A DNA stretch of 47,190 nucleotides from Nanoarchaeum sp. (GTDB lineage Archaea; Nanobdellota; Nanobdellia; SCGC-AAA011-G17; PNOQ01): positions 1-47,190 of the forward strand of contig PNOQ01000009.1 of NCBI GenBank assembly GCA_013824915.1, given 5' to 3'. Shown piece by piece: positions 9,167 to 18,255 of the stretch. A program made the position numbers and the translations under genes. Every line of letters begins with the position of its first letter. Position 1 is the stretch's first letter. The notes beneath the pieces are model-generated. The model ran no database searches, was not told the origin of the DNA, and was given only the letters and a program-made list of their open reading frames with translations.

Positions 9167-10627
9167 TTATAATGGTTTCATGGTTGGGAAGGCTATAACT
9201 TCTCTAACTGTTGTAGAATTAGTTAATAACATGACTAGTCTGTCTACGCCTATGCCTAAGCCACCTGCGGGAGGCATACCGTGTTCTAAAGCAAGTATGA
9301 AGTCTTTGTCCATAGGATTTGCTTCTTGGTCTCCTTTTAATCTCTCTTTCTCTTGTTTTTCTAAAAGTTCTTTTTGGATTATGGGATTATTTAGTTCTGA
9401 ATAAGCATTTCCGAATTCGTGACCATTTATGAAAAATTCAAATCTTTCTATTAATTCAGGGTTACCACGTTTTTCTTTACACAATGGACTAGTTTCTTTT
9501 GGATAGTCTGTTATGAAAGTTGGTTGAATTAATTGTGATTCTACTAGTTCTTCAAATAAATAATTAATTGCCCATCCACGATTATATTCTGGTAATTCTA
9601 TTTTATGTTCTTTTATTAATTTTTTAATTTCATTGTCTGATAATTTTTCAACATCTATCTTTGCATATTTTTTTAATGATTCATACATGGTTAGCTTTTG
9701 CCATGGTTTTTTCAAACTTATTTTTTTGTTGTCATATTCTATTTCTGTAGTACCATTTATTTTTTTTGATAAATGTACAAACAAATCTTCTACATAATTC
9801 ATAATATCATTATAATCTTTGTATGCCCAGTATAGTTCAAACATAGTAAATTCCGGATTATGAGTACGGTCTACACCTTCGTTTCTGAAATTCTTTGTGA
9901 TTGTATAAACTTTTTCGAAACCGCCAACTAATAATCTTTTTAGATATAATTCTGGGGAGATACTTAAGAATAAGTCCATGTTCCATGCGTTAATGTGTGT
10001 TTTGAAAGGTTTAGCTTTTGCTCCACCATAAACTGTTTGTAATACAGGAGTTTCTACTTCTATGAAACCTAACTTATTTGTATAATCTCTTATTTCTTGT
10101 ACTATTTTGTGACGTTTTATGAATATTTCTTTTTGTTCTGGGTTTGCTATGAAATCTAAATATCTTTGTCTGTATCTTATTTCAGGATCTTTTAGGCCTT
10201 TGTATTTATCTGGCAAAGGTAGAAGACTTTTTGTTAAAAGTTCGAATTTTTCTGCATGGATTGTTATTTCTCCAACTTTAGTTTTGAAAACTTTTCCTTG
10301 TATACCTATAATATCTCCATGGTCTAACTTTTTGAATAGTTCGTAATTCTTTAATGATTCTGAACTTCCGAAAATTTGTATTTTATCTGTTTCATCTAAA
10401 ATTGTTATGAACGAAGCTTTACCCATTACTCTTGTTGTAATAACTCTGCCAGCGATACTAGCATTTGTTTTTGTGTTTTCTCCATCTTTCAGTTTCTTAA
10501 ATTTACTTAGAATTTCTGAAGCATTATCTTTCTTATCAAAAGTATACGGAAATGGATTTACTCCTTGTTGAATAATCCAATTTAGTTTTTCTTTCCTTTT
10601 TTGATAAATATCTAATTCTTCTGTCAT
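9167..10627 (-). CDS. lysS: Lysyl-tRNA synthetase, class II
   Basis: N-terminal OB-fold, YRQRYLDFIANPE, FRNEGVDRTHNPEFTMFELYWAY, GGLGIGVDRLVMLL. Confidence 0.95.
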   Translation of the reverse strand: MTEELDIYQKRKEKLNWIIQQGVNPFPYTFDKKDNASEILSKFKKLKDGENTKTNASIAGRVITTRVMGKASFITILDETDKIQIFGSSESLKNYELFKKLDHGDIIGIQGKVFKTKVGEITIHAEKFELLTKSLLPLPDKYKGLKDPEIRYRQRYLDFIANPEQKEIFIKRHKIVQEIRDYTNKLGFIEVETPVLQTVYGGAKAKPFKTHINAWNMDLFLSISPELYLKRLLVGGFEKVYTITKNFRNEGVDRTHNPEFTMFELYWAYKDYNDIMNYVEDLFVHLSKKINGTTEIEYDNKKISLKKPWQKLTMYESLKKYAKIDVEKLSDNEIKKLIKEHKIELPEYNRGWAINYLFEELVESQLIQPTFITDYPKETSPLCKEKRGNPELIERFEFFINGHEFGNAYSELNNPIIQKELLEKQEKERLKGDQEANPMDKDFILALEHGMPPAGGLGIGVDRLVMLLTNSTTVREVIAFPTMKPL

Positions 10628-10665
10628 GGTTTTTGATTTAAATCTGAAGTATTAAAAGTTTTCTC

Positions 10666-11010
10666 TTATTTTAAGATTGAGTATGCTTTTCTTAGTGCGA
10701 GTAATAATGATGCAGATCCTAAGAAATAAACAAAGTATCCAATAATATTTTTGAATAATGGTCCTAAATAAGGTATGATTGTTAAACTTGAACTTCCTAC
10801 GATTACTAATGTTATAGTGATTAATAATAAAGTTGATACTTCTTTTAATTCATATAAGACTCCTACTATCAAACCCAAAATTACTAGTAAGAAGGCCCAT
10901 ATAGGGAGAACTACAAAGTTTCCGCCTATTAAAGAACTGACTGAAAGTAATATTGCTAAAATTATTGCAGCATTTAATGCTATTGTGACAAACGGAGATT
11001 TGTTTTTCAT
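10666..11010 (-). CDS. Small integral membrane protein
   Basis: 114 aa, four hydrophobic segments. Confidence 0.65.
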   Translation of the reverse strand: MKNKSPFVTIALNAAIILAILLSVSSLIGGNFVVLPIWAFLLVILGLIVGVLYELKEVSTLLLITITLVIVGSSSLTIIPYLGPLFKNIIGYFVYFLGSASLLLALRKAYSILK

Positions 11011-11035
11011 TGACTAGAATATGATTTTTGTTTTT

Positions 11036-12019
11036 TTAAACGTTTCGTTTATATTTAGGGTATGTGTTTCTATTCATGTAAACTTTTGAAGGTTTCAAAG
11101 CAATTCCTTTTTTGTCTTTCATAATATCTTCTGAAGATTTAGATGAGTTTCCTGTGCATACTAATTCATTTTTTAGAGTTAATACTGCTACCAAATCATT
11201 TTCTTTTATTCCAGATTCTAATTTTGAAATTCCGGGTATTGCAAGGACCGAACCATGGCAGACTGAGTCTACAGCTTCATCATAAATCCATATTTTGGGT
11301 AAATGTTTAACTGCGCTTTCCATCGGTTGGATTATTTTTCTTAATTTTTTTTCATCTTTTGCTTCAAATGCATCTTTTAATTCGTATAGTGTGCACATTG
11401 TAGATTCATCAAATGGACCAACTCTTGTTCTTATCAATTGAGTCATACTAGCTCCTATTTTTAATTTTTCTCCAATGTCATAACAAAGTTTTCTAATGTA
11501 AGTTCCTGCTTCACAACCAACTTTAAATAAAACATCGTGTTCTTTGATTTCTAAAATTGTAATATAATATATTTCTCTTTGTCTTAATTGTCTTTTAACT
11601 GCGGACCTTCTTGGAGGTAATTGGTCAATTTTTGTTACAAATGAATTTATTGTTTGTTTTAATTTAAACTCATCTACATTATTATGTAAATGCATTAAGC
11701 AAACATATTCTTTTCCCGCTTTTAGTAAATTTTGGACTACTCTAGTTGCGTCTTCTAATGCAATTATTAATGAGCCAGTTACGTTAGGGTCTAAAGTACC
11801 AGAATGACCTGCATGTTTTAAATTTAGAATTTTTTTAACATAATCTGTTACTTGATGTGAGGTCGGGCCTTGTGTTTTGTTTATGTTTACAATACCGTAC
11901 GTTATTAATTCATTCAAAGGCCTTTTATTTGGGTCGCAACCATATTTTTTATCTGTTTCTACTTCCGATTTTACTAAAACTTTTCTTTGTATCCTTTCGA
12001 AGGGAAATTTTTCTTCCAT
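11036..12019 (-). CDS. cbf5: tRNA/rRNA pseudouridine synthase Cbf5 (TruB family) with PUA domain
   Basis: GIVNINKTQGPTSHQVTDYVKKIL, GHSGTLDPNVTGSLIIAL, C-terminal PUA. Confidence 0.93.
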   Translation of the reverse strand: MEEKFPFERIQRKVLVKSEVETDKKYGCDPNKRPLNELITYGIVNINKTQGPTSHQVTDYVKKILNLKHAGHSGTLDPNVTGSLIIALEDATRVVQNLLKAGKEYVCLMHLHNNVDEFKLKQTINSFVTKIDQLPPRRSAVKRQLRQREIYYITILEIKEHDVLFKVGCEAGTYIRKLCYDIGEKLKIGASMTQLIRTRVGPFDESTMCTLYELKDAFEAKDEKKLRKIIQPMESAVKHLPKIWIYDEAVDSVCHGSVLAIPGISKLESGIKENDLVAVLTLKNELVCTGNSSKSSEDIMKDKKGIALKPSKVYMNRNTYPKYKRNV

Positions 12020-12020
12020 T

Positions 12021-12584
12021 TTAAATTATTTTATTTTCTCTTAATTTTCTTATTATTTCGTTTTGAACTTCTTCTCTTGTTTGATTGCCATTTATTTCTA
12101 TTATTCGTGAAGAATATTTTTCTAAAATAGGATGTGTTAATTCTTGATAAATTTTTAATCTTTTTTTAACTACTCCTTCACCGTCATCTACTCTTCCTCT
12201 TTTTAATGATCTTTGTATTAATTCTTGTTCTGGAACTTGTATATAAATCAATGCTATAACATCGACTATTTTATTTAATGGATTTACTTGAGCCAATGTT
12301 CTTGGAATCCCATCTAACAATAATTTTTGTTCAATTGGAAGTTCATATACTCTTTGTTTGAACAATGCTAAAGTTTGTTTATCACTAACATAATTTCCTT
12401 GATCTATTGTCATTGTGTCAAGAATTTCTTGTTCGAGTTTGTTTAATCGTTTTTTCTCTTTTAATGACCTAAACATTTCACCTGTTGAAAAATGATAAAA
12501 TCCTAAATTAGAAGCTAGTAATTGGGCTTGTGATCCTTTTCCACTTGCAGGAGGCCCAAACATTAATATTCCGGAATATTTCAT
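12021..12584 (-). CDS. adk: Adenylate kinase
   Basis: P-loop GPPASGKGSQA, FSTGEMFR, LDGIPRTLAQ, KRGRVDD. Confidence 0.9.
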   Translation of the reverse strand: MKYSGILMFGPPASGKGSQAQLLASNLGFYHFSTGEMFRSLKEKKRLNKLEQEILDTMTIDQGNYVSDKQTLALFKQRVYELPIEQKLLLDGIPRTLAQVNPLNKIVDVIALIYIQVPEQELIQRSLKRGRVDDGEGVVKKRLKIYQELTHPILEKYSSRIIEINGNQTREEVQNEIIRKLRENKII

Positions 12585-12616
12585 AGGAATAGATTTAAAT
12601 GAAAATTTATAAACAT

Positions 12617-13081
12617 TTAGTTTTCTTTTTTAGAAATCTTTTTTCTTGGTTTTTTCTCTGGAATGTCTTTTGTTATTTCTTTTTCTGATTCTTCAACAAC
12701 TTCTTTTGCTACTTTCTTTGCAGTTTTTTTATCCATAGTAGTTTCAAGTTCTTCTTCTACTTCTTTTTCAACTTCTGTTTTTACTTCTTCTTTTATTTTT
12801 GTTTTTTCTGTTGTTTTCTTTTCTACAACTGGAGCATCAATAAGTTCTACTGTAGCAATATCACCTTCTTTTGTGATTTTTACTTTAACTCTTGCTGGAG
12901 GATATCTAATTCCGTTAGCCCAGATTGCTTCGTTTAAATATCTGCCAACTTTGACTTCTTTTGCTTTAGCATGTTTTAATGTGAATTCTTTTACTGCAGT
13001 TACTGCTTTCTTAGCTTTCTTGAATCTAGTTGTTTTCTGAAATTCTCTTCTAAGCGGGATTGTATAAATTCTTTCTTCCAT
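12617..13081 (-). CDS. rpl31e: Ribosomal protein eL31 with long charged C-terminal extension
   Basis: ERIYTIPLRREFQKTTRFKKAKKAVTAVKEF..; low-complexity K/E tail of about 70 aa. Confidence 0.92.
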   Translation of the reverse strand: MEERIYTIPLRREFQKTTRFKKAKKAVTAVKEFTLKHAKAKEVKVGRYLNEAIWANGIRYPPARVKVKITKEGDIATVELIDAPVVEKKTTEKTKIKEEVKTEVEKEVEEELETTMDKKTAKKVAKEVVEESEKEITKDIPEKKPRKKISKKEN

Positions 13082-13082
13082 T

Positions 13083-13256
13083 TTACGCGTTTATTTTAGT
13101 TCTTCTCCAGTTTCTTTTTGTCTTTGTGAATCTAGATGGATGTATTTTTTTACCTACGCCTGCTGCTTTTGGTACTATCCAGAAAGGTGCCCATTTGGTT
13201 TGCCTTCCTTTTTTAGCTAATCTTCCTTTTTTAGCGGGTGTTTTGTATCTTGCCAT
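13083..13256 (-). CDS. rpl39e: Ribosomal protein eL39, 57 aa, not in the ORF track
   Basis: Translated by hand: MARYKTPAKKGRLAKKGRQTKWAPFWIVPKAAGVGKKIHPSRFTKTKRNWRRTKINA*. Classic eL39 composition and the W-P-x-W.. / NWRR C-terminus. Confidence 0.92.
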   Translation of the reverse strand: MARYKTPAKKGRLAKKGRQTKWAPFWIVPKAAGVGKKIHPSRFTKTKRNWRRTKINA

Positions 13257-13657
13257 TTTTTATTTAATAATGAACTACCTTTAGGTGTTAATATTCTACC
13301 GTGATGAGTTCCTTTTTTAGTCTTTTCTATCAAACCTGCTGCTTCTAATTGTTGTAAAATTGTTCTTATTATCTTACCAGATGCAGGATAGAATCTTTCT
13401 GGTTTGTGGCCCATATTTTTATTACCACCATATTTAACTTTTAATTTATTGGTTCCTATTGGACCTAGAATGTAAATCTTTCTTAATATTGATGCTGATC
13501 TAATATACCACCAATCTTGGCTAACTGGGGGTCTTTCTCTTCCTGCGCCAGTTTTTACGAATTTACTCCATTCGGGAGCCTGTACTTCGTTTATTTCTTT
13601 CAATTGTTTTGCAACATTATCCAACAACTCTGATGTTTTTACTTCTTGCATTTTCAT
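13217..13657 (-). CDS. rps19e: Ribosomal protein eS19
   Basis: RPPVSQDWWYIRSASILRKIYILGPIG, GSGKIIRTILQQLEAAGLIEK-like core, RILTPKGSSLLNK. Confidence 0.95.
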   Translation of the reverse strand: MKMQEVKTSELLDNVAKQLKEINEVQAPEWSKFVKTGAGRERPPVSQDWWYIRSASILRKIYILGPIGTNKLKVKYGGNKNMGHKPERFYPASGKIIRTILQQLEAAGLIEKTKKGTHHGRILTPKGSSLLNKKWQDTKHPLKKED

Positions 13658-13721
13658 TTTAGATTACCTTTGTTTAAATATGTAGAATGAGCAGAAGTAT
13701 TTCTTTTAAAAAGGTTTCTAT

Positions 13722-15071
13722 TTATTCCTTTTTTATTTTTTGACCGTCTTTTGAGTCTTCTACTACAAATCCTAGTTCTTTTATTGTATCTCTTAGTTTA
13801 TCTGCCTTTGCCCAGTCTTTGTCATTTCTGGCTTTTTCTCTTTGTTTTACTAGTTCTTTTACTTTTTCAGGTATTTTGTCTTTTTTTAGTTTGTCTAAGT
13901 TTAATCCAAATATCTTGTCTATGTCAATCATTAAATCATAAGCTTCTTTTCCGTTACCTTGTTTGTTTACTTCTCTGATAAAGTTGAATATTGTGGCTAG
14001 TGCTTTTGGAGTGTCAAAATCATTATCTAAACTTATTAGAACTTCTTTTTTTGTGAAATCTAATAATTCTTTATCTATCTTGTTTTTTGATTCTTTTGCA
14101 TTTAAAATGAATTCTCTTATCCTGTCTAATGCATTCTTTGCTTGTTCTAAGTTATCATTTGAAAAGTCAATTGGAGCCCGGTAATGGGCTGAGATTATCA
14201 TATAACGTATTACCATTGGATCATATTGTTCAAATATATTTCTCATTGTTTTGAAGTTTCCTAAAGATTTAGACATTTTTTCTTTATTTACTTCTACGAA
14301 ACCATTATGCAACCAATAGTTTGCAAATTGTTTTTTATTTGCAGATTCTGATTGTGCTATCTCATTCTCATGATGTGGGAAAACTAGGTCTTGACCGCCA
14401 CCATGAATATCAAATGGTTGCCCCAAATATTTGGAAGACATTGCAGAACACTCAATATGCCAACCCGGTCTACCTGGGCCCCATGGGCTTGGCCAGGATG
14501 GTTCGTCAGCTTTAGATAATTTCCATAAAGCAAAATCTTGGAAATTCTTTTTATTTTCATCTGCCTTGATTCTTATTCCTGCTTGCAATTCATTTATTTT
14601 TTGATGGGATAATTTACCATAACTCTTGAATTTGGAAACATCGAAGTATAAACCATCTCCTAACATGTAAGTGCAACCTTGTTTTTCTATACTTTTTATT
14701 AAATCTATTATTTCGTTTATTTCTTCTGTTGGTTTTGGTTTGTGTGTTGGAGGAAGAACGTTTAATGCTTTGTAGTCTTCGTCATAAATCTTTTCAAACT
14801 TTTTTGTTAGTTGTTTTGTTGTAATTTTTTCTTTTTTTGCTCGGTCTATTATTTTGTCATCTATGTCTGTATAATTAAAAACAAAATTTACTTTGAAACC
14901 TTTGTACAAAAAATATCTTCTAATTATATCGAAATTAACTGCTGACCTTCCATGGCCTATGTGACCATAATCATAAATTGTTGGACCACAAACATAAATA
15001 GTTACTTGGTCTTTCTTTATAGGTTGGAATTCTTCCTGTTTCTTTGTTAGTGTATTATAGAGTTTCATCAA
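13722..15071 (-). CDS. cysS: Cysteinyl-tRNA synthetase
   Basis: YVCGPTIYDYGHIGHGRSAVNFDIIRRY, GWHIECSAMSSKYLG, GGQDLVFPHHENEIAQ, KMSKSLGNF. Confidence 0.96.
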   Translation of the reverse strand: MMKLYNTLTKKQEEFQPIKKDQVTIYVCGPTIYDYGHIGHGRSAVNFDIIRRYFLYKGFKVNFVFNYTDIDDKIIDRAKKEKITTKQLTKKFEKIYDEDYKALNVLPPTHKPKPTEEINEIIDLIKSIEKQGCTYMLGDGLYFDVSKFKSYGKLSHQKINELQAGIRIKADENKKNFQDFALWKLSKADEPSWPSPWGPGRPGWHIECSAMSSKYLGQPFDIHGGGQDLVFPHHENEIAQSESANKKQFANYWLHNGFVEVNKEKMSKSLGNFKTMRNIFEQYDPMVIRYMIISAHYRAPIDFSNDNLEQAKNALDRIREFILNAKESKNKIDKELLDFTKKEVLISLDNDFDTPKALATIFNFIREVNKQGNGKEAYDLMIDIDKIFGLNLDKLKKDKIPEKVKELVKQREKARNDKDWAKADKLRDTIKELGFVVEDSKDGQKIKKE

Positions 15072-15102
15072 ATAAAAATAAAAAGAAAGAGATTAATAAA
15101 GC

Positions 15103-15636
15103 TTATCCTATTACTTCAACAGACAAAGTTTTAGATAATTGATAATTTGTCTCAGTGCTTGTTATACTTGTTATGTCTACATTACATCCACCATAACCTA
15201 ATGGGGTATTTTTTAATGTAGTTGCTCTTATAGCTATCTTTGCATTTGCACCAGAGTTTAATTCGTATAACCTAGATGTATCCGTTCCTGTTTCTACAAA
15301 TACGCAATTTAATGGGACTCCTGCTTCTACAGGTGTTGTTTTTGCTTGAAATGGAAATGCAGTATCTTCTAAATTATAAAACACTACAGCTACTTCTACA
15401 CCTTTACCTTTTTTAATCTCTTGTTTGTCTGGAACTATTTTTAATAAGTCTGAAGAATCAGAAAACATTTCTGTTATCGCCTGGTCTGACATTTTAAATG
15501 CTTCGTCAGTGGATTTGGTTATTTTATCAAAACTACTTCTCACCCAAGCTAATCCTAATGTTAATAATGTTATACCAATTACAATGACTATAATTGTTGT
15601 CATAGAAAGTTCTATTGCACCTTTTTTTGATTTCAT
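15103..15636 (-). CDS. Archaellin/pilin-like protein with class III signal peptide
   Basis: MKSKKG|AIELSMTTIIVIVIGITLLTLGLAW; SD GAGGTGA at 15641-15647 just upstream. The ORF track uses TTG at 15639, but ATG 15636 is more plausible. Confidence 0.75.
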   Translation of the reverse strand: MKSKKGAIELSMTTIIVIVIGITLLTLGLAWVRSSFDKITKSTDEAFKMSDQAITEMFSDSSDLLKIVPDKQEIKKGKGVEVAVVFYNLEDTAFPFQAKTTPVEAGVPLNCVFVETGTDTSRLYELNSGANAKIAIRATTLKNTPLGYGGCNVDITSITSTETNYQLSKTLSVEVIG

Positions 15637-15705
15637 CAAATCACCTCTTAATAATAATTAGCTATTTGATTTATAAAATTTATTATTTTTAGGTTATTAA
15701 AAAAA

Positions 15706-15779
15706 TGGGGCAAGGGGGATTTGGACCCCCAACCCCTAGAGCTTCAGTCTAGTGCTCTCCCAGATTGAGCTATTGCCCC
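15706..15779 (-). tRNA. tRNA-Phe (GAA)
   Basis: Minus strand GGGGCAATAGCTCAATCTGGGAGAGCACTAGACTGAAGCTCTAGGGGTTGGGGGTCCAAATCCCCCTTGCCCCA folds as a cloverleaf; anticodon loop CTGAAGC; 74 nt, no encoded CCA. Confidence 0.97.
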
Positions 15780-15869
15780 ATAACAAATAACGTTATTAGG
15801 CCTTCTTTTTAAAGTTTTTTGTTTAGAAAGTTTTAAATAATTCTTTCTAGCTTTTGAATTTCTAAGGAT

Positions 15870-18254
15870 ATGGCCAATAATTACGATTTTAAGGAATCTG
15901 AGAAAAAATGGAGTAAATACTGGGAAGAAGAAGGAATTTATGACTTTGATGGTCAGTCAGATAAAGAAACTTATTCTATTGATACACCCCCGCCAACAGT
16001 TTCTGGGGCTATGCATTTAGGACATGCTTTTTCATATTCACATGAGGATTTTGTAGCTAGATATCAAAGAATGAAACAAAAGAATGTATTTTATCCGTTT
16101 GGTACAGATGATAATGGATTGCCTACTGAAAGATTGATTGAAAAATTAAAAAATGTTAGATCTACTGAAGTTGATAGAACTGAATTTGTAAAATTATGTC
16201 AAGATACTGTAGCGGGAATAAGGCCTAACTTCATTCAAGATTGGAAAAATATCGGAATGAGTTGTGATTTTAATAAATCATATTCGACTATTGATAATCA
16301 TTGTATAAGAACTTCTCAATTATTGTTTATGGATTTACATAAAAAAGGATTAGCATATCAAAAATCTGCTCCAACAATGTGGTGTGTTAAATGCCAGACT
16401 GCTATTGCCCAAGCGGAATTAGAAGATGAAGAACTTAATTCTACTTTCAATGATATTATTTTTAAAGTTGGAACTGAAAACTTAATTATTGCAACAACAA
16501 GACCAGAATTAATTCCTGCGTGTGTTTGTATTTATGTTCATCCAGATGATTTTAGGTATAAACAAATAGTTGGAAAGAAAGCCAAAATACCTTTGTTCCA
16601 TTATGAAGTTCCTATTTTTGCTGATGAATCAGTAGAAAAAGAAAAGGGTAGTGGTGCCATGATGATTTGTAGTTATGGTGATAAATATGATGTTGAAGCT
16701 ATAACTAAAAGAAGTTTAGAACCACGAGTTGTTATTGAAAAAAATGGAGTTTTAAATCATTTTGCTGCTAAGTATAAAGGAATGAATATTAAAGATGCTA
16801 GAAGAGCAATACTTGACGATTTAGAAAAGGAAAAATTACTAGTTAATAAAAAACCAATACAACATGTTGTTAATGTACATGATAAATGTGGAACTGAAAT
16901 AGAATTTTTATCTTCCAAACAATGGTTTGTTAAAATATTAGAAAATAAAAAGAAATTAATCAAATCTGCAGATAAAATTAAATGGCATCCAGAGTTTATG
17001 AAAACAAGATATGTTAACTGGGTTGAAGCTTTAGAATGGGATTGGTGTATTTCAAGACAGAGGGCTTATGGAGTTCCTTTCCCAATATGGTATTGTAAAA
17101 AATGTGGAAAAGAAATGTTAGCTGATATTAAACAATTACCTGTGTTCCCATTAGAAAATGAACCTACAAAAAAATGTAGTTGTGGTTCTGATAAATTTAT
17201 TGCTGAACAAGATGTTATGGATACTTGGGCAACTTCTTCTTTATCGCCACAAATAGTTTGTAATTTTATTGAAGATGAAGAATACAATATTAATTTTGGA
17301 AAAACTTATCCTATGTCTTTGAGACCACAAGCGCATGATATTATAAGAACTTGGGCATTTTATACTATAGCTAGAGGATTATATCATCATAATAAAGAGC
17401 CTTGGAGTAATATTATGATTTCTGGTCATGTCTTAGATCCTAAAGGTAAAAAGATGAGTAAATCTAAAGGTAATGTAGTTGAACCTCAAAAAGTTATACA
17501 AACGTATGGTGCAGATGCTTTAAGATTTTGGGCAGCTAACGCTAGCTTAGGGAAAGACTTGTCTTACAAAGAAGAAGATATTAAAACTGCGCTAAGAACA
17601 ATAACTAAATTATGGAATGCAAGTAACTTTGCGTTTTTACATTTAACTGATTTTAAAAATAAAAAAATGGAATTAGAATTAATTGACAAAGGAATATTAT
17701 CTAAATTTAATGATATAATAAAAGAATGTACTGACGCTTTCGATAATTATGAATATTCTAAATCTAAAATGTTGACTGAAATATTTTTCTGGAGTCAACT
17801 TTGTGATAATTATTTAGAAATCACAAAAGATAGATTATATAATCCAGATAAAAGGGGAGTTGAGTCTAGAAAGAGTGCTCAATATGTTTTATACCAATTA
17901 TTGTTAGGAGTTACTAAATTATTTGCTCCAATAATGCCTTACATTAGTGAAGAAATTTATCAAACTCATTTTGTTAAATCAGAAAAAGAAAAAAGTATAC
18001 ATATTTCAAAATGGCCAAAATACGATAAAAAGTTAAAGGATGAGATTGCTGAAAAAACTTGGGATAAGTTTGTTGAAATTTTATCTTTTGTTAGACAGGA
18101 AAAAGCTAAAAATAAACTATCTTTAACCGCAGAGGTAAAACTTATAATAACAGAAGAAGATAACTTATTATTATCAGAGTGTTTACAAGATTTGAAAGCG
18201 GTTTGTAAAGCTAAAGATATAGATGTTGGTGAAAAGATGAAGGTGGAGTTTTGA
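15870..18254 (+). CDS. valS: Valyl-tRNA synthetase
   Basis: PPPTVSGAMHLGHAFSYSHEDFVARYQRM, KKMSKSKGNVVEP, WCISRQRAYGVPFP. Confidence 0.95.
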   Translation: MANNYDFKESEKKWSKYWEEEGIYDFDGQSDKETYSIDTPPPTVSGAMHLGHAFSYSHEDFVARYQRMKQKNVFYPFGTDDNGLPTERLIEKLKNVRSTEVDRTEFVKLCQDTVAGIRPNFIQDWKNIGMSCDFNKSYSTIDNHCIRTSQLLFMDLHKKGLAYQKSAPTMWCVKCQTAIAQAELEDEELNSTFNDIIFKVGTENLIIATTRPELIPACVCIYVHPDDFRYKQIVGKKAKIPLFHYEVPIFADESVEKEKGSGAMMICSYGDKYDVEAITKRSLEPRVVIEKNGVLNHFAAKYKGMNIKDARRAILDDLEKEKLLVNKKPIQHVVNVHDKCGTEIEFLSSKQWFVKILENKKKLIKSADKIKWHPEFMKTRYVNWVEALEWDWCISRQRAYGVPFPIWYCKKCGKEMLADIKQLPVFPLENEPTKKCSCGSDKFIAEQDVMDTWATSSLSPQIVCNFIEDEEYNINFGKTYPMSLRPQAHDIIRTWAFYTIARGLYHHNKEPWSNIMISGHVLDPKGKKMSKSKGNVVEPQKVIQTYGADALRFWAANASLGKDLSYKEEDIKTALRTITKLWNASNFAFLHLTDFKNKKMELELIDKGILSKFNDIIKECTDAFDNYEYSKSKMLTEIFFWSQLCDNYLEITKDRLYNPDKRGVESRKSAQYVLYQLLLGVTKLFAPIMPYISEEIYQTHFVKSEKEKSIHISKWPKYDKKLKDEIAEKTWDKFVEILSFVRQEKAKNKLSLTAEVKLIITEEDNLLLSECLQDLKAVCKAKDIDVGEKMKVEF

Positions 18255-18255
18255 A

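Noticed and set aside
12663-13040. + strand 125-aa Ser/Val-rich ORF
   Set aside because: Antisense to eL31 and its K/E-rich low-complexity tail; a composition artefact.
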